Shown here in pieces: positions 33,908 to 42,653 of a stretch of DNA of 64,000 bases; within the stretch, counting starts at the first letter, position 1, and the number at the start of each line of letters is the position of its first letter. Position numbers and translations under genes: made by a program. The DNA lies in contig NZ_SNWW01000009.1 in the NCBI RefSeq assembly GCF_004362015.1, positions 62,001-126,000 on the forward strand, read 5' to 3'. The stretch comes from Flavobacterium chryseum (lineage in GTDB: Bacteria > Bacteroidota > Bacteroidia > Flavobacteriales > Flavobacteriaceae). The notes beneath the pieces are model-generated. The model had not been told where the DNA came from and did no database searches. It saw only the letters and a list, made by a program, of their open reading frames with translations.

Positions 33908-33915
33908 TAAATTTG
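33908..33915 (+). promoter_or_regulatory. -7 element upstream of the 33.9-36.3 kb gene run
   Basis: TAAATTTG matches TAnnTTTG, 17 bases before the start codon at 33933. No clear -33. Confidence 0.45.
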
Positions 33916-33932
33916 AGTAAAACCCGTACAAA

Positions 33933-34598
33933 ATGATCCAAAAAATATTTAGTTATATTATTCCAATTAAAATATTTAAAAAGAAATCAGCCCGAAGTAA
34001 AACGATCGAAGTTACCTGGGCAAACGGAGAATTAGTTTTAGATTCTGAAAATACCAATTACTCGTACGGAAGTTTGCAACGTATATTAAGGTATGGTTTA
34101 CGAAATATTGGTTATGAAAAAATTACCAAAATGGATCATATTTTATTGTTGGGAGTAGCCGGCGGAAGTGTAATTAAAACCTTAGTTGACGAAGTTGAGT
34201 ATAAAGGTAAAATTACGGGAGTCGAAATTGATTCTGATATCATTCAGATTGCTAATCAATATTTTAATCTTGATAAAATTAAACAACTTGAAATAATTAT
34301 TGATGATGCTTTTGAATTTGTATTGAAAACCAAAGACAATTATGATTTAATTATTATTGATGTTTTTGAAGATATCAAAATGCCGAATTTTTTATTTGAA
34401 ACATTTTTTACAGAGCGTATTTTATTTCTTTTAAAAAATATGGGATTTGTTATTTTTAATACAATGATTTTAGATGAAGCGCATAATGTGAGGAATAGAA
34501 AGTATATTTCAGAAATAAATCCTAAATTGTTTACCGCAAAAATGTTGCCCCGCATAGAAGATCACAACGAATTAATAATTATCGAAAAAGTCGCTTAA
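33933..34598 (+). CDS. Spermidine-synthase-like methyltransferase-fold protein
   Basis: A 221-residue protein with the Rossmann fold of the spermidine synthase/SAM-methyltransferase group: glycine loop LLLGVAGGSVIKTL (about 70-83), acidic GVEIDSDIIQIA (about 92-103), and DAFEFVLKTKDNYDLIIIDVFED (about 126-148). It lacks the N-terminal domain of true spermidine synthases, so aminopropyl transfer is doubtful. It opens a tightly packed run with an M23 peptidase gene 11 bases downstream. Confidence 0.75.
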   Translation: MIQKIFSYIIPIKIFKKKSARSKTIEVTWANGELVLDSENTNYSYGSLQRILRYGLRNIGYEKITKMDHILLLGVAGGSVIKTLVDEVEYKGKITGVEIDSDIIQIANQYFNLDKIKQLEIIIDDAFEFVLKTKDNYDLIIIDVFEDIKMPNFLFETFFTERILFLLKNMGFVIFNTMILDEAHNVRNRKYISEINPKLFTAKMLPRIEDHNELIIIEKVA

Positions 34599-34609
34599 AT
34601 TACCATTTT

Positions 34610-35287
34610 ATGAAGACCCTTGTTTCTATTTTAAAAACTTTACCACCTACTAAAGTTATCGATTCGAGTATAGAATTATCAAAATATATAGCTTTGGATT
34701 TATCCACTACAAATCAGGAATTGGTTGAAAAAAAACCTGATAATGCTGCTGAATTTGAAGTTTTTATATCTAATTATTTGAAAAAAAATAATGCAGAAGT
34801 TGCATATGGAGGCTATATTGAAGGACGGAATTTATATCAAAGAAGTACCATTTTTAAAAACGAATCAAATCCGGAACGTAATATTCATATCGGTCTTGAT
34901 TTGTGGAGCAAAGAAGGTACTATAATTTTAGCTCCTATTGATGGCAAAGTACACAGTTTTAAAGACAATGTAGGGTTGGGAGATTACGGCCCGACTATTA
35001 TTTTGGAACATGAAATTGAAAATGAAAAATTTTATACTTTATACGGACATTTGTCGTTAGAAAGTATAGAAAACCTTACCGTTGGGACTATTTTCAAAAA
35101 AGGTGAAAGTTTTGCAACCTTTGGAAATTCGGCAGTTAATGGAGATTATGCTCCACACCTGCATTTTCAGATTATAAATAATATTGAAAATTATAATGGC
35201 GATTATCCGGGAGTTTGCAACATAAACGACTTGAACTTTTATATTGAAAACTGTCCCGACCCAAACTTATTATTAAAAATAACTTAA
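34610..35287 (+). CDS. M23 family metallopeptidase (LytM-like)
   Basis: A 225-residue LytM/lysostaphin-type zinc endopeptidase. Zinc ligands H93 and D97 (HIGLD) and H185 (HLH), with H147 (YGHL) and H183, are all present, so the enzyme should be active on peptidoglycan cross-bridges. Oddly, no signal peptide is visible at the N-terminus (MKTLVSILKTLPPTKVID), although a substrate in the periplasm is expected. The lipoprotein gene after it begins immediately after its stop codon, so the two are cotranscribed. Confidence 0.85.
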   Translation: MKTLVSILKTLPPTKVIDSSIELSKYIALDLSTTNQELVEKKPDNAAEFEVFISNYLKKNNAEVAYGGYIEGRNLYQRSTIFKNESNPERNIHIGLDLWSKEGTIILAPIDGKVHSFKDNVGLGDYGPTIILEHEIENEKFYTLYGHLSLESIENLTVGTIFKKGESFATFGNSAVNGDYAPHLHFQIINNIENYNGDYPGVCNINDLNFYIENCPDPNLLLKIT

Positions 35288-35761
35288 ATGATTATGAAGA
35301 AAGCGGGATTGATTATATGTTTGTTGTTGCTAGTTGGCTGCAAATCGAAAAACATTAGCAGAGACACAGAAGATTTAAAAATTAAAAAAATTACTGAAGT
35401 CAATTCAGACCAACAAAGAAAGGCTTATGACTTGGGTAAGCGAGTTCTGGAAACTTGCAATACATCAAAATTTAAACCTTTTGATGAAACAGAAGTTACG
35501 AAGTCTGTAATGGAAAACACAACTGAAGAACGATTGACTAAAACCTGCCAAAGGTTTAGACAATATTATGGAAGTTTTGTTGATTTGAAATTAGATGGTG
35601 TTTATAAAACAAAACAAGAAACGATTTATCGTTATCATGCAGTGTATACAAAAAAAGTAGCGAACAAAGAACTGCGCGTTTTTGTAAATGAAGATAATTT
35701 AGTTTCTGCCATAAAATCAATGGATTGGGACGAAAAATTCGATTCTCAAATAAAAGATTAA
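35288..35761 (+). CDS. Hypothetical lipoprotein
   Basis: A 157-residue protein with a lipobox signal (LLLLVGCKS; Cys18 or Cys16 depending on whether the ATG at 35288 or 35294 is used). The mature part is about 135 residues, polar, with a helix-rich N-terminal half and a strand-rich C-terminus (TIYRYHAVYTKKVANKELRVFVNEDN), similar in feel to NTF2/DUF3887-like small folds but not assignable. It directly follows the M23 gene, which suggests an envelope role. Confidence 0.75.
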   Translation: MIMKKAGLIICLLLLVGCKSKNISRDTEDLKIKKITEVNSDQQRKAYDLGKRVLETCNTSKFKPFDETEVTKSVMENTTEERLTKTCQRFRQYYGSFVDLKLDGVYKTKQETIYRYHAVYTKKVANKELRVFVNEDNLVSAIKSMDWDEKFDSQIKD

Positions 35762-35775
35762 TAAATCTAAAAAAT

Positions 35776-36300
35776 ATGAATATAAAATTCCCCCTTTTTG
35801 TGTTATTGTTTATTTCGGCTTTGACAAATGCCCAGCAAACCATGATTGTAAATGGTTCTAAACCTTTTTCAGCAACACAAAATTATACTTTTATCTGCGA
35901 AAAATATGCTTTTACCGGCGAAGTAAATGTTCAGATTGCGAAAACAGAAAAAGGAGGAATTTTAAAATTAACAATTGCTACTGCAAATGATAAAGCCAGA
36001 ATTGCAGGAGGAGTTTATGTAGATTTGGCAAATGCAGATGTTATCGCCTGCACCGATAAAAATGTTAAAGAATCTGCTGATGGTAAAACAACATCTTACT
36101 ATTATTTTACGCCGGCAGAAATGAACAAACTCAAAAACACTGATATTAAAGCAATTAGATTTATAATTACAGGCAGTTCAAATACTTTTGGCAATCAAAC
36201 AGGATATTTTACGGCACAAAATAAAATATCATACTTTTCTACCGCATACGATCAATCAAAAAAAACATTTAATACGGCTAAAGAAATAAGTGTTTTATAA
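35776..36300 (+). CDS. Hypothetical secreted protein
   Basis: A 174-residue exported protein (signal peptide MNIKFPLFVLLFISALTNAQ). The mature part appears to be mostly beta strands with alternating Thr/Val/Ile. An ATG at 35725 is open, but it overlaps the preceding gene and adds a charged, non-signal segment, so 35776 is chosen. It lies 14 bases after the lipoprotein gene. No family recognised. Confidence 0.75.
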   Translation: MNIKFPLFVLLFISALTNAQQTMIVNGSKPFSATQNYTFICEKYAFTGEVNVQIAKTEKGGILKLTIATANDKARIAGGVYVDLANADVIACTDKNVKESADGKTTSYYYFTPAEMNKLKNTDIKAIRFIITGSSNTFGNQTGYFTAQNKISYFSTAYDQSKKTFNTAKEISVL

Positions 36301-36348
36301 AGATTTTTTTCTTTAATAAATGTTATATTTATGATCTAAACGTATTTT

Positions 36349-36819
36349 ATGAACTCAAACGAAAAACTTATAGAAAAATTCTACTCTGCTTTTGCAAACG
36401 CTGATTACAAAACAATGAGCGAATGCTACCACCCAAAAATTCATTTTATAGATCCGGCTTTTGGCTTGCTTAAAGAAGAACAAGTTTCTGACATGTGGCA
36501 AATGCTGCTATTAAGAAGCAAAGGAACTTTAAAAATTGAGTTCTTTAATATTAAGGCCGATGATTTTACCGGTTCAGCAAATTGGGTTGCTACTTATAAA
36601 TTTAGCAGAACCAATAGAAATGTCATTAATAAAATTGCTGCAGAATTTGTTTTTCAGGATGGCTTGATGATAAAACACACCGATAATTTTGATGTTTGGA
36701 AATGGTCGAAACAAGCTTTTGGAATTACAGGATTATTATTAGGCTGGACAGGATTTTTTCAGGACAAAATACAAGATCAGGCTTTATTATCACTAAGAAA
36801 ATTTCAGGAAGCAAAATAA
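36349..36819 (+). CDS. NTF2/SnoaL-like protein
   Basis: A 156-residue alpha+beta cone-type protein. The opening EKLIEKFYSAFANADYKTMSECYHPKIHFIDPAFG (about 4-38) is typical of the nuclear-transport-factor-2/SnoaL group. Members bind small molecules or act as isomerases or hydrolases; no specific activity can be read here. Probably the last gene of the run from 33.9 kb. Confidence 0.85.
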   Translation: MNSNEKLIEKFYSAFANADYKTMSECYHPKIHFIDPAFGLLKEEQVSDMWQMLLLRSKGTLKIEFFNIKADDFTGSANWVATYKFSRTNRNVINKIAAEFVFQDGLMIKHTDNFDVWKWSKQAFGITGLLLGWTGFFQDKIQDQALLSLRKFQEAK

Positions 36820-36980
36820 TTTAATTATTTAGACCTAGATTTTTAAGGACCAAAACTTTAATGTTGTCGTAACAAAACTAACAAAGTTTTAAAAAAAAAC
36901 CGGATTCAAATTATTACAAGGCTTACTTTTACCGCAAAGTTCACAAAGTATTTTTTTTATAAAGTGGCGTTTTTGGGTTT

Positions 36981-37039
36981 AAAAACACAAAGTTCGCAAA
37001 GCTAAAATCGATATAAAGCTTTGCGAACTTTGCGTTTTT
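36981..37039. repeat. Long intergenic inverted repeat (CGCAAAGTTCGCAAAGCT type)
   Basis: Arms of 23 bp at 36981-37003 and 37017-37039 with one mismatch and a 13-base loop, lying between convergent genes. Related fragments (ACCGCAAAGTTCACAAAG; CCTTTGCGGTTAAT) lie on both sides at about 36930-36950 and 37070-37085, forming a nested outer stem. This is a dispersed-repeat type, probably also acting as a terminator. Confidence 0.7.
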
Positions 37040-37087
37040 ATAAGTCTCAAAATAAAAAAATCTTAGTGCCCTTTGCGGTTAATAACT

Positions 37088-38575
37088 TTAGGATTTAAAC
37101 CAACCAGCCACTAATTCATCTTCAAATGAATTTGCGTTTTTATGAATAAACTCATTTGTGTTTTTATTATAAGAATAATCCAAAGCCCATGTTTTGTGAT
37201 TTTCTGCTAAATCTTTAATGCCATTACAAACAAAAGCAATTTCTTCATCAGTAGTTGTTGGATGAATCGACATTCTGATCCATCCCGGTTTTTTGATCAA
37301 ATCTCCAATCGTAATTTCGTTAACTAATTTATTCGAAGTTTCCTGATCTACGTGAAGTAAAAAATGACCGTAAGTTCCCGCGCAGCTACATCCGCCTCTG
37401 GTTTGAATTCCAAATTTATCATTCAACAATTTTACACCTAAATTAAAATGCAAATCCTCAATAAAAAATGAAATTACACCCAAACGGTTTTTGTGCTGTC
37501 CGGCCAAAATTTTGATATTTGGTACAGCATCTAATTCATTAAAAACATAATCGACAATTTCATGCTCGCGCTGTAAGATGTTTTTAATTCCCATTTCTTC
37601 CTTAAGTTCAATTGCAAGAGCTGTTTTGATAACCTGCAGAAAACCCGGAGTTCCGCCATCTTCGCGATCCTCGATATTGTCAATATATTTATGTTCGCCC
37701 CAAGGATTTGTCCAGCTTACCGTTCCTCCACCCGGACAATCAGGAATCATATTGTTGTATAATTTTTTACTAAAAATCAAAACTCCGGAAGTTCCAGGTC
37801 CGCCTAAAAATTTATGTGGCGAAAAGAAAATAGCATCAAGATACGATTCAGGATCTTCAGGATGCATATCAATTTCTACATACGGTCCTGAACAAGCGAA
37901 ATCTACAAAGCAAACACCATTATTTTGGTGCATTAATTTGGCAGCTTCATGAAAAGGTGTTTTCAATCCCGTAACATTCGAACACGAAGTAATAGAAGCA
38001 ATTTTGATGGTTCTGTCTTCATATTTTTCAAGTAATAGAGCTAAATTATCCAAACAAAAAAGGCCTTTTTCGCAAGAAGGAATAATTTCAACATCAGCAA
38101 TAGTTTCTAACCAGGAAGTTTGATTAGAATGATGCTCCATGTGTGAGATAAAAACAACAGGCTTTTTCTCAGCCGGAACTGTAATAAAATCTTTTAAATT
38201 TTCAGGCACTTTTAAACCCAGAATACGCTGAAATTTATTAATAACTCCCGTCATTCCAGTTCCATCAGTTATTAAAACATCATCATTATTAGCATTTGTA
38301 TGACGCTTGATAATATTTCTGGCATGATGATATGCTTTTGTCATGGCAGTACCTGACACAGTTGTTTCAGTATGCGTGTTAGCTACAAAAGGCCCGAATT
38401 CATTGAGAAGTTTGTCTTCAATTGGTCGATATAATCTTCCGCTGGCAGTCCAATCAGTATAAATAATCTGTTTTTTTCCGTATGGAGATGTAAATTCTTG
38501 ATTTACACCAACAATATGTTGCCTAAAATTCTGAAAATAGGTTTCTAAAGTGATGGTATTATTTTTGCTATTCAT
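37088..38575 (-). CDS. Class V aminotransferase-fold PLP enzyme
   Basis: A 495-residue PLP enzyme of the class V aminotransferase/cysteine desulfurase superfamily. The PLP lysine is in FFSPHKFLGGPGTSGVL (about 247-263 in the short form), and VCFVDFACSGPY precedes it. A Cys in GGCSCAGTYGHFL occupies the region of the active Cys of desulfurases, so cysteine desulfurase-like activity is possible. An ATG at 38635 is open, but a -7 element (TATATTTG, minus strand 38604-38597) lies between it and the ATG at 38575, which supports the shorter form. Confidence 0.85.
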   Translation of the reverse strand: MNSKNNTITLETYFQNFRQHIVGVNQEFTSPYGKKQIIYTDWTASGRLYRPIEDKLLNEFGPFVANTHTETTVSGTAMTKAYHHARNIIKRHTNANNDDVLITDGTGMTGVINKFQRILGLKVPENLKDFITVPAEKKPVVFISHMEHHSNQTSWLETIADVEIIPSCEKGLFCLDNLALLLEKYEDRTIKIASITSCSNVTGLKTPFHEAAKLMHQNNGVCFVDFACSGPYVEIDMHPEDPESYLDAIFFSPHKFLGGPGTSGVLIFSKKLYNNMIPDCPGGGTVSWTNPWGEHKYIDNIEDREDGGTPGFLQVIKTALAIELKEEMGIKNILQREHEIVDYVFNELDAVPNIKILAGQHKNRLGVISFFIEDLHFNLGVKLLNDKFGIQTRGGCSCAGTYGHFLLHVDQETSNKLVNEITIGDLIKKPGWIRMSIHPTTTDEEIAFVCNGIKDLAENHKTWALDYSYNKNTNEFIHKNANSFEDELVAGWFKS

Positions 38576-38596
38576 TGCTGTGCCTAAATTTGATTG

Positions 38597-38604
38597 CAAA
38601 TATA
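38597..38604 (-). promoter_or_regulatory. -7 element of the class V aminotransferase gene
   Basis: On the minus strand TATATTTG matches TAnnTTTG and lies 21 bases before the chosen start at 38575. It decides between two candidate starts. Confidence 0.6.
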
Positions 38605-38754
38605 TTGCTTTTTTATAGAATTGTGAATTTATCAATTATAAACTTCAAACATTAAACAACCTTTTAGTATCTTTAACTAAACGGTCTTTTTTTAAATAAT
38701 TTATCATAATATTCTATCAGATTAATAGGGCATATAAACTTAACTATTACATTT

Positions 38755-39288
38755 ATGGAAAATTTATCCGTAGCCACTTTTGGTGGAGGATGCTTTTGGT
38801 GTGTAGAAGCTGTTATTCAGCGTTTAAAAGGAGTAGAATCCGTAAAATCTGGATTTTCGGGAGGTTTTATTAAAAATCCGCCTTATCGGGAAGTTTGTAC
38901 CGGAAGAACCGGTCATGCCGAAGTCATACAAGTAACCTTTAATCCTGACATAATTTCATATCACGATTTGGTTTTTATATTTATGACGAGCCATGATCCA
39001 ACAACGCTTAATCGCCAGGGTGCAGACAGCGGTACACAATATCGCTCTATTGTTTTATATCATGATGAAGAACAAAAAAGCATTGCATCTCAGGTTTTTG
39101 AAGAAGTTAAAGCTTTTTATGAAGATCCGATTGTAACTGAATTAAAGGATTTTGAAGTTTTTTATAATGCAGAAGAAGACCATCAAAATTATTACAACAA
39201 CAATCAGGAAGCTCGTTATTGCCAAATCGTAATCGATCCGAAAGTACAGAAATTAAAAAAAATGTACGCTGATAAATTAATTGATTAA
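38755..39288 (+). CDS. msrA: Peptide-methionine (S)-S-oxide reductase
   Basis: Repairs methionine S-sulfoxides in proteins. The 177-residue protein has the active-site motif GGCFWCVE with catalytic Cys13, then GVESVKSGFSGG, and HDPTTLNRQGADSGTQYRS (about 80-98), all standard. No signal peptide, so cytosolic. The N-terminus is very short before the active site, normal for the bacterial form. Confidence 0.95.
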   Translation: MENLSVATFGGGCFWCVEAVIQRLKGVESVKSGFSGGFIKNPPYREVCTGRTGHAEVIQVTFNPDIISYHDLVFIFMTSHDPTTLNRQGADSGTQYRSIVLYHDEEQKSIASQVFEEVKAFYEDPIVTELKDFEVFYNAEEDHQNYYNNNQEARYCQIVIDPKVQKLKKMYADKLID

Positions 39289-39338
39289 AAATGTTAGCCA
39301 CAAATTAAAATGATTTACATAGATTATTTAAATATTTA

Positions 39339-39436
39339 TTTCACGCAGATTTAAAAAAGATTTAAGCAGATTTAAGCAGATTTTTTTTATTTCTAAATCT
39401 AAAAAATCTGCTTAAATCTGCAGGATCTGCGTGAAA
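39339..39436. repeat. Long inverted repeat of the CGCAGATTTAAGCAGAT type
   Basis: A 98-base imperfect hairpin: the left part contains TTTCACGCAGAT and tandem TTTAAGCAGA units, the right part their complements ending ATCTGCGTGAAA. It lies between msrA and selO. The tandem 10-bp unit makes the arms prone to slippage. Confidence 0.7.
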
Positions 39437-39484
39437 CAAAATCATTTTAATTTTTTAATCTGTAGCAAAAAAACAAAAACTCAA

Positions 39485-41053
39485 ATGAAAAATTTAAAAA
39501 TAAATAATCGATTTACAGCTGAATTACCTGCTGATCCTAATGAAAATAATGAAATTCGTCAGGTATCAAATGCGGTTTTTTCGTATGTGAATCCAACAGA
39601 ACCGGCAAATCCTAAGTTAATTCATGCTTCAAAAGAAGTCGCAGAATTAATTGGTATTTCTGCAGAAGAAATTCAGTCTGAGTCATTTTTGAATGTTTTT
39701 TCAGGAAAAGAAATTCTTCCTGAAACTCGTCCGTACGCAATGTGTTATGCCGGACATCAATTCGGGAATTGGGCTGGACAATTAGGAGATGGCCGCGCCA
39801 TTAATTTAACTGAAGTTGAACATAATAATCAATTTTTTACGCTGCAACTAAAAGGTGCAGGAAAAACACCTTACTCCAGAACTGCTGATGGTTTGGCCGT
39901 TTTACGTTCGTCAATAAGAGAATATTTATGTGCCGAAGCGATGCATTATTTGGGAGTTCCCACTACCCGATCGCTTTCCTTAATGTTGTCCGGCGATGAA
40001 GTTTTACGCGATATTTTATACAACGGAAATCCTGCTTACGAAAAAGGTGCCATTGTATGTCGTGTTGCTCCATCGTTTATTCGTTTTGGAAGTTTTGAAA
40101 TGCTTACAGCCCGAAACGAACTCAAAAATCTAAAAGAATTTGTAGAATATAACATCAAACATTATTTCCCTGAAATTAAAGGCGAGCCTAAGGAACAATA
40201 TTTACAATTCTTTAAAACGGTGGCCGATAAAACACGCGAAATGATTTTGCATTGGCAAAGAGTTGGTTTTGTACATGGCGTTATGAATACGGATAATATG
40301 TCGATTCACGGAATCACAATTGATTATGGCCCATACGGCTGGCTGGAAAATTATGACCCAAATTGGACTCCAAATACAACAGACAGTCAAAATAGAAGAT
40401 ACCGTTTCGGAAATCAACCACAAGTGGCACAATGGAACTTGTATCAATTGGCAAATGCGCTTTATCCTTTAATTAATGAGGCAGAACCTTTAGAAAAAAT
40501 CTTAGAAACGTTTATTACTGATTTTGATTCTGATTATAAAACAATGTTTTTGAGTAAATTAGGTTTATTTACTTCAACAGAAAGTGACAATAAATTAATT
40601 GAAGGGCTAGAAAAAGTTTTGCAATTATCTGAAACTGATATGACAATTTTTTTTAGAAATTTAAACAAAATAAAAAAGACAGATTCTGCAAAAGTGCCCA
40701 TTGAAAAAATTCATGATGCATTTTATATTCCAGAAGAAATTTCGGGTGATATTCTAGATTCCTGGACAAAATGGTTTTCGGTTTATATCGAAAGATTAAA
40801 TACTGAAGAACTTTCTGATGAAAATCGCGCAGAAAAAATGAATACCATAAATCCTAAATATGTGTTGCGAAATTATATGTCGCAACTAGCAATTGATGCC
40901 GCTGATGAGGGAGATTATTCTCTGGTTGATGAATTATTTGTGCTTTTGCAAAAGCCTTACGAGGAACAACCTGAGTCTGAGAAATGGTTTGCGAAACGAC
41001 CAGATTGGGCACGTTCTAAAGTGGGTTGCTCTATGCTTTCTTGTAGTTCTTAA
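39485..41053 (+). CDS. selO: Protein adenylyltransferase SelO (YdiU/UPF0061)
   Basis: A pseudokinase-fold enzyme that transfers AMP from ATP to protein hydroxyls, linked to redox stress. About 522 residues. Family blocks: GNWAGQLGDGRAINLTEV, LKGAGKTPYSRTADGLAVLRSSIREYLCAEAM, GVPTTRSLSL, and the catalytic HGVMNTDNMSIHG followed by IDYGPYGWLENYDP. The C-terminal CSMLSCSS corresponds to the conserved redox tail (selenocysteine in some eukaryotic SelO). An ATG at 39431 would place the start inside the upstream inverted repeat; 39485 fits the family. Confidence 0.93.
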   Translation: MKNLKINNRFTAELPADPNENNEIRQVSNAVFSYVNPTEPANPKLIHASKEVAELIGISAEEIQSESFLNVFSGKEILPETRPYAMCYAGHQFGNWAGQLGDGRAINLTEVEHNNQFFTLQLKGAGKTPYSRTADGLAVLRSSIREYLCAEAMHYLGVPTTRSLSLMLSGDEVLRDILYNGNPAYEKGAIVCRVAPSFIRFGSFEMLTARNELKNLKEFVEYNIKHYFPEIKGEPKEQYLQFFKTVADKTREMILHWQRVGFVHGVMNTDNMSIHGITIDYGPYGWLENYDPNWTPNTTDSQNRRYRFGNQPQVAQWNLYQLANALYPLINEAEPLEKILETFITDFDSDYKTMFLSKLGLFTSTESDNKLIEGLEKVLQLSETDMTIFFRNLNKIKKTDSAKVPIEKIHDAFYIPEEISGDILDSWTKWFSVYIERLNTEELSDENRAEKMNTINPKYVLRNYMSQLAIDAADEGDYSLVDELFVLLQKPYEEQPESEKWFAKRPDWARSKVGCSMLSCSS

Positions 41054-41059
41054 TATTTT

Positions 41060-41201
41060 TTTGCCACGAATTGCCCGAATTTACACTAATTTTTTGTTCC
41101 AAAGCATGTCACATTGAGCGAAGTCGAAATGCACGCAAAGTGTTCTCAACTTCGCTCGAACTGCCAAAAAATTAGTGTAAATTCGGGCAATTCGTGGCAA
41201 A
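41060..41201. repeat. Perfect 37-bp inverted repeat enclosing a second hairpin
   Basis: Arms at 41060-41096 and 41165-41201 are perfectly complementary over 37 bp (starting TTTGCCACGAATTGCCCGAA). The 68-base interior carries its own inverted repeat, GAGCGAAGT (41116-41124) with ACTTCGCTC (41149-41157). It lies between the convergent selO and ypdA-like genes. Confidence 0.8.
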
Positions 41202-41204
41202 CTT

Positions 41205-42173
41205 TTACTTAGATGTAATATAATCCACAATCATATTTGCATGAATGCGTGAGTTTTCAATGAACCATTTATGTGTTTGCATTCCTCCGCAAACAACGCC
41301 TGCCAAAAACAATCCTTCAATATTTGTTTCCATTGTTTCGGGATTATAAGTTGGCGTTTTTAACTCATCCTCAGAAAGTTGAATACCCATTTTTTCAAGA
41401 AAACTCAAATCTGGTTTATAGCCGGTTAAAGCCAGAACAAAATCATTTTCTATAGTTATTTTGCCTGTTGGAGTTTCAATTTCAACTTCATTTTCTCGAA
41501 TCTCAGAAATATTCGATTCAAAATAAGCTTTGATGCCTCCCTCTTCAATTCGGTTTTCGATATCCGGTTTTACCCAATATTTAACTCTGCTGTTAATTTC
41601 ATTCTTACGAATAACCATTGTCACGTTAGCGCCTTTTCTCCAGCATTCTAAAGCCGCATCAACAGATGAATTATTAGCACCAACAACCAGAATATTTCTA
41701 AATGCATATTCGTGTGCCTCTTTATAATAATGACGAACTTTTGGCAACTCCTCGCCTTTTATATTCATTTCGATCGGAATATCATAAAAACCGATCGCAA
41801 TAATTACGTTTTTTGATTCGTAAACTGCTTTATCAGTTGTAATTTTAAATAAGGAATTTTCCAATTTTTGAACCTGATTTACTTTTTCAAACAGATGAAT
41901 CGAAAAATTAAAATAGCGGTGAATGTTTCGATAATATTCTAATGCTTCCTGACGTCCGGGTTTTGGTGCCAGACAATTAAAAGGAATATCTCCAATTTCC
42001 AGCCTTTCCGCCGTAGAGAAAAAGGTCATGTATAACGGATAATTAAAAATACTGTTTACAATGGCGCCTTTTTCTATAATTAAATAACTTAAATTTTTCT
42101 TTTGAGCTTCAATTGCGCAGGCAAGTCCAATTGGGCCGCCTCCCACAATAATCAAATCATATTGTTCTGTCAT
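41205..42173 (-). CDS. YpdA-family FAD-dependent disulfide reductase
   Basis: A 322-residue flavoprotein of the YpdA type, proposed bacillithiol-disulfide reductase. N-terminal FAD motif IIVGGGPIGLACAIEAQ (about 8-24), NAD(P)H motif VVGANNSSVDAALECW (about 162-177) and a C-terminal FAD block LFLAGVVCGGMQTHKWFIEN (about 288-307). It lacks the CxxC of thioredoxin reductases. It starts 3 bases after a CYTH protein gene, so the two are cotranscribed. Confidence 0.9.
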   Translation of the reverse strand: MTEQYDLIIVGGGPIGLACAIEAQKKNLSYLIIEKGAIVNSIFNYPLYMTFFSTAERLEIGDIPFNCLAPKPGRQEALEYYRNIHRYFNFSIHLFEKVNQVQKLENSLFKITTDKAVYESKNVIIAIGFYDIPIEMNIKGEELPKVRHYYKEAHEYAFRNILVVGANNSSVDAALECWRKGANVTMVIRKNEINSRVKYWVKPDIENRIEEGGIKAYFESNISEIRENEVEIETPTGKITIENDFVLALTGYKPDLSFLEKMGIQLSEDELKTPTYNPETMETNIEGLFLAGVVCGGMQTHKWFIENSRIHANMIVDYITSK

Positions 42174-42176
42174 AAT

Positions 42177-42653
42177 CTATTCTTTTGCCCAATCTTTAAA
42201 AGGTTTTTTACTCAAATAGGCATTATAATAGCGTTTATCATTGGTTACTTCTTCTCCCAGCCAATCCGGTTTTTCAAAAGTATCTGTTTCAGATTTCAAT
42301 TCAATTTCAGCCATAACCAATCCTTCGTTTTCGCCATAAAATTCATCTACTTCAAAAACATGTTCTCCAGATTTTATTTCAAAACGGGTTTTTTCAATTT
42401 TGCCTTTTTCGCAAAGTTTGAGCAATTCCTGAGCTTCATCAATCGGAATTTCATTTTCCCATTCAAAACGCGACATGCCACCGTGATGACCAATTCCTTT
42501 TATCGTCAAAAACCCCCTTTCGCCTTTAATCCTAACACGAACTGTTCTTTCAGGAAGTGAACTTAAGTATCCCTGAGCAATTTTATTTTGAGTAAAAGCC
42601 TGTTCTTTAAAATCATCAGATTTTACAAGAAACTTTCTTTCTATTTCGATCAT
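42177..42653 (-). CDS. CYTH domain protein
   Basis: A 158-residue CYTH (class IV adenylate cyclase/thiamine triphosphatase) fold protein. The signature MIEIERKFLV at the N-terminus and alternating charged strands (VRVRIKGERGFLTIKG, FEVDEFYGENEGLVMAEIELKSE) line a triphosphate tunnel. In bacteria most small CYTH proteins are inorganic triphosphatases. The YpdA-like gene follows 3 bases downstream. Confidence 0.92.
   Translation of the reverse strand: MIEIERKFLVKSDDFKEQAFTQNKIAQGYLSSLPERTVRVRIKGERGFLTIKGIGHHGGMSRFEWENEIPIDEAQELLKLCEKGKIEKTRFEIKSGEHVFEVDEFYGENEGLVMAEIELKSETDTFEKPDWLGEEVTNDKRYYNAYLSKKPFKDWAKE

Noticed and set aside
38576-38635. Longer start of the class V aminotransferase-fold protein
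   Set aside because: A consensus -7 element lies inside the extension.
39431-39484. Longer start of selO
   Set aside because: It begins inside a long intergenic inverted repeat and adds non-family residues.
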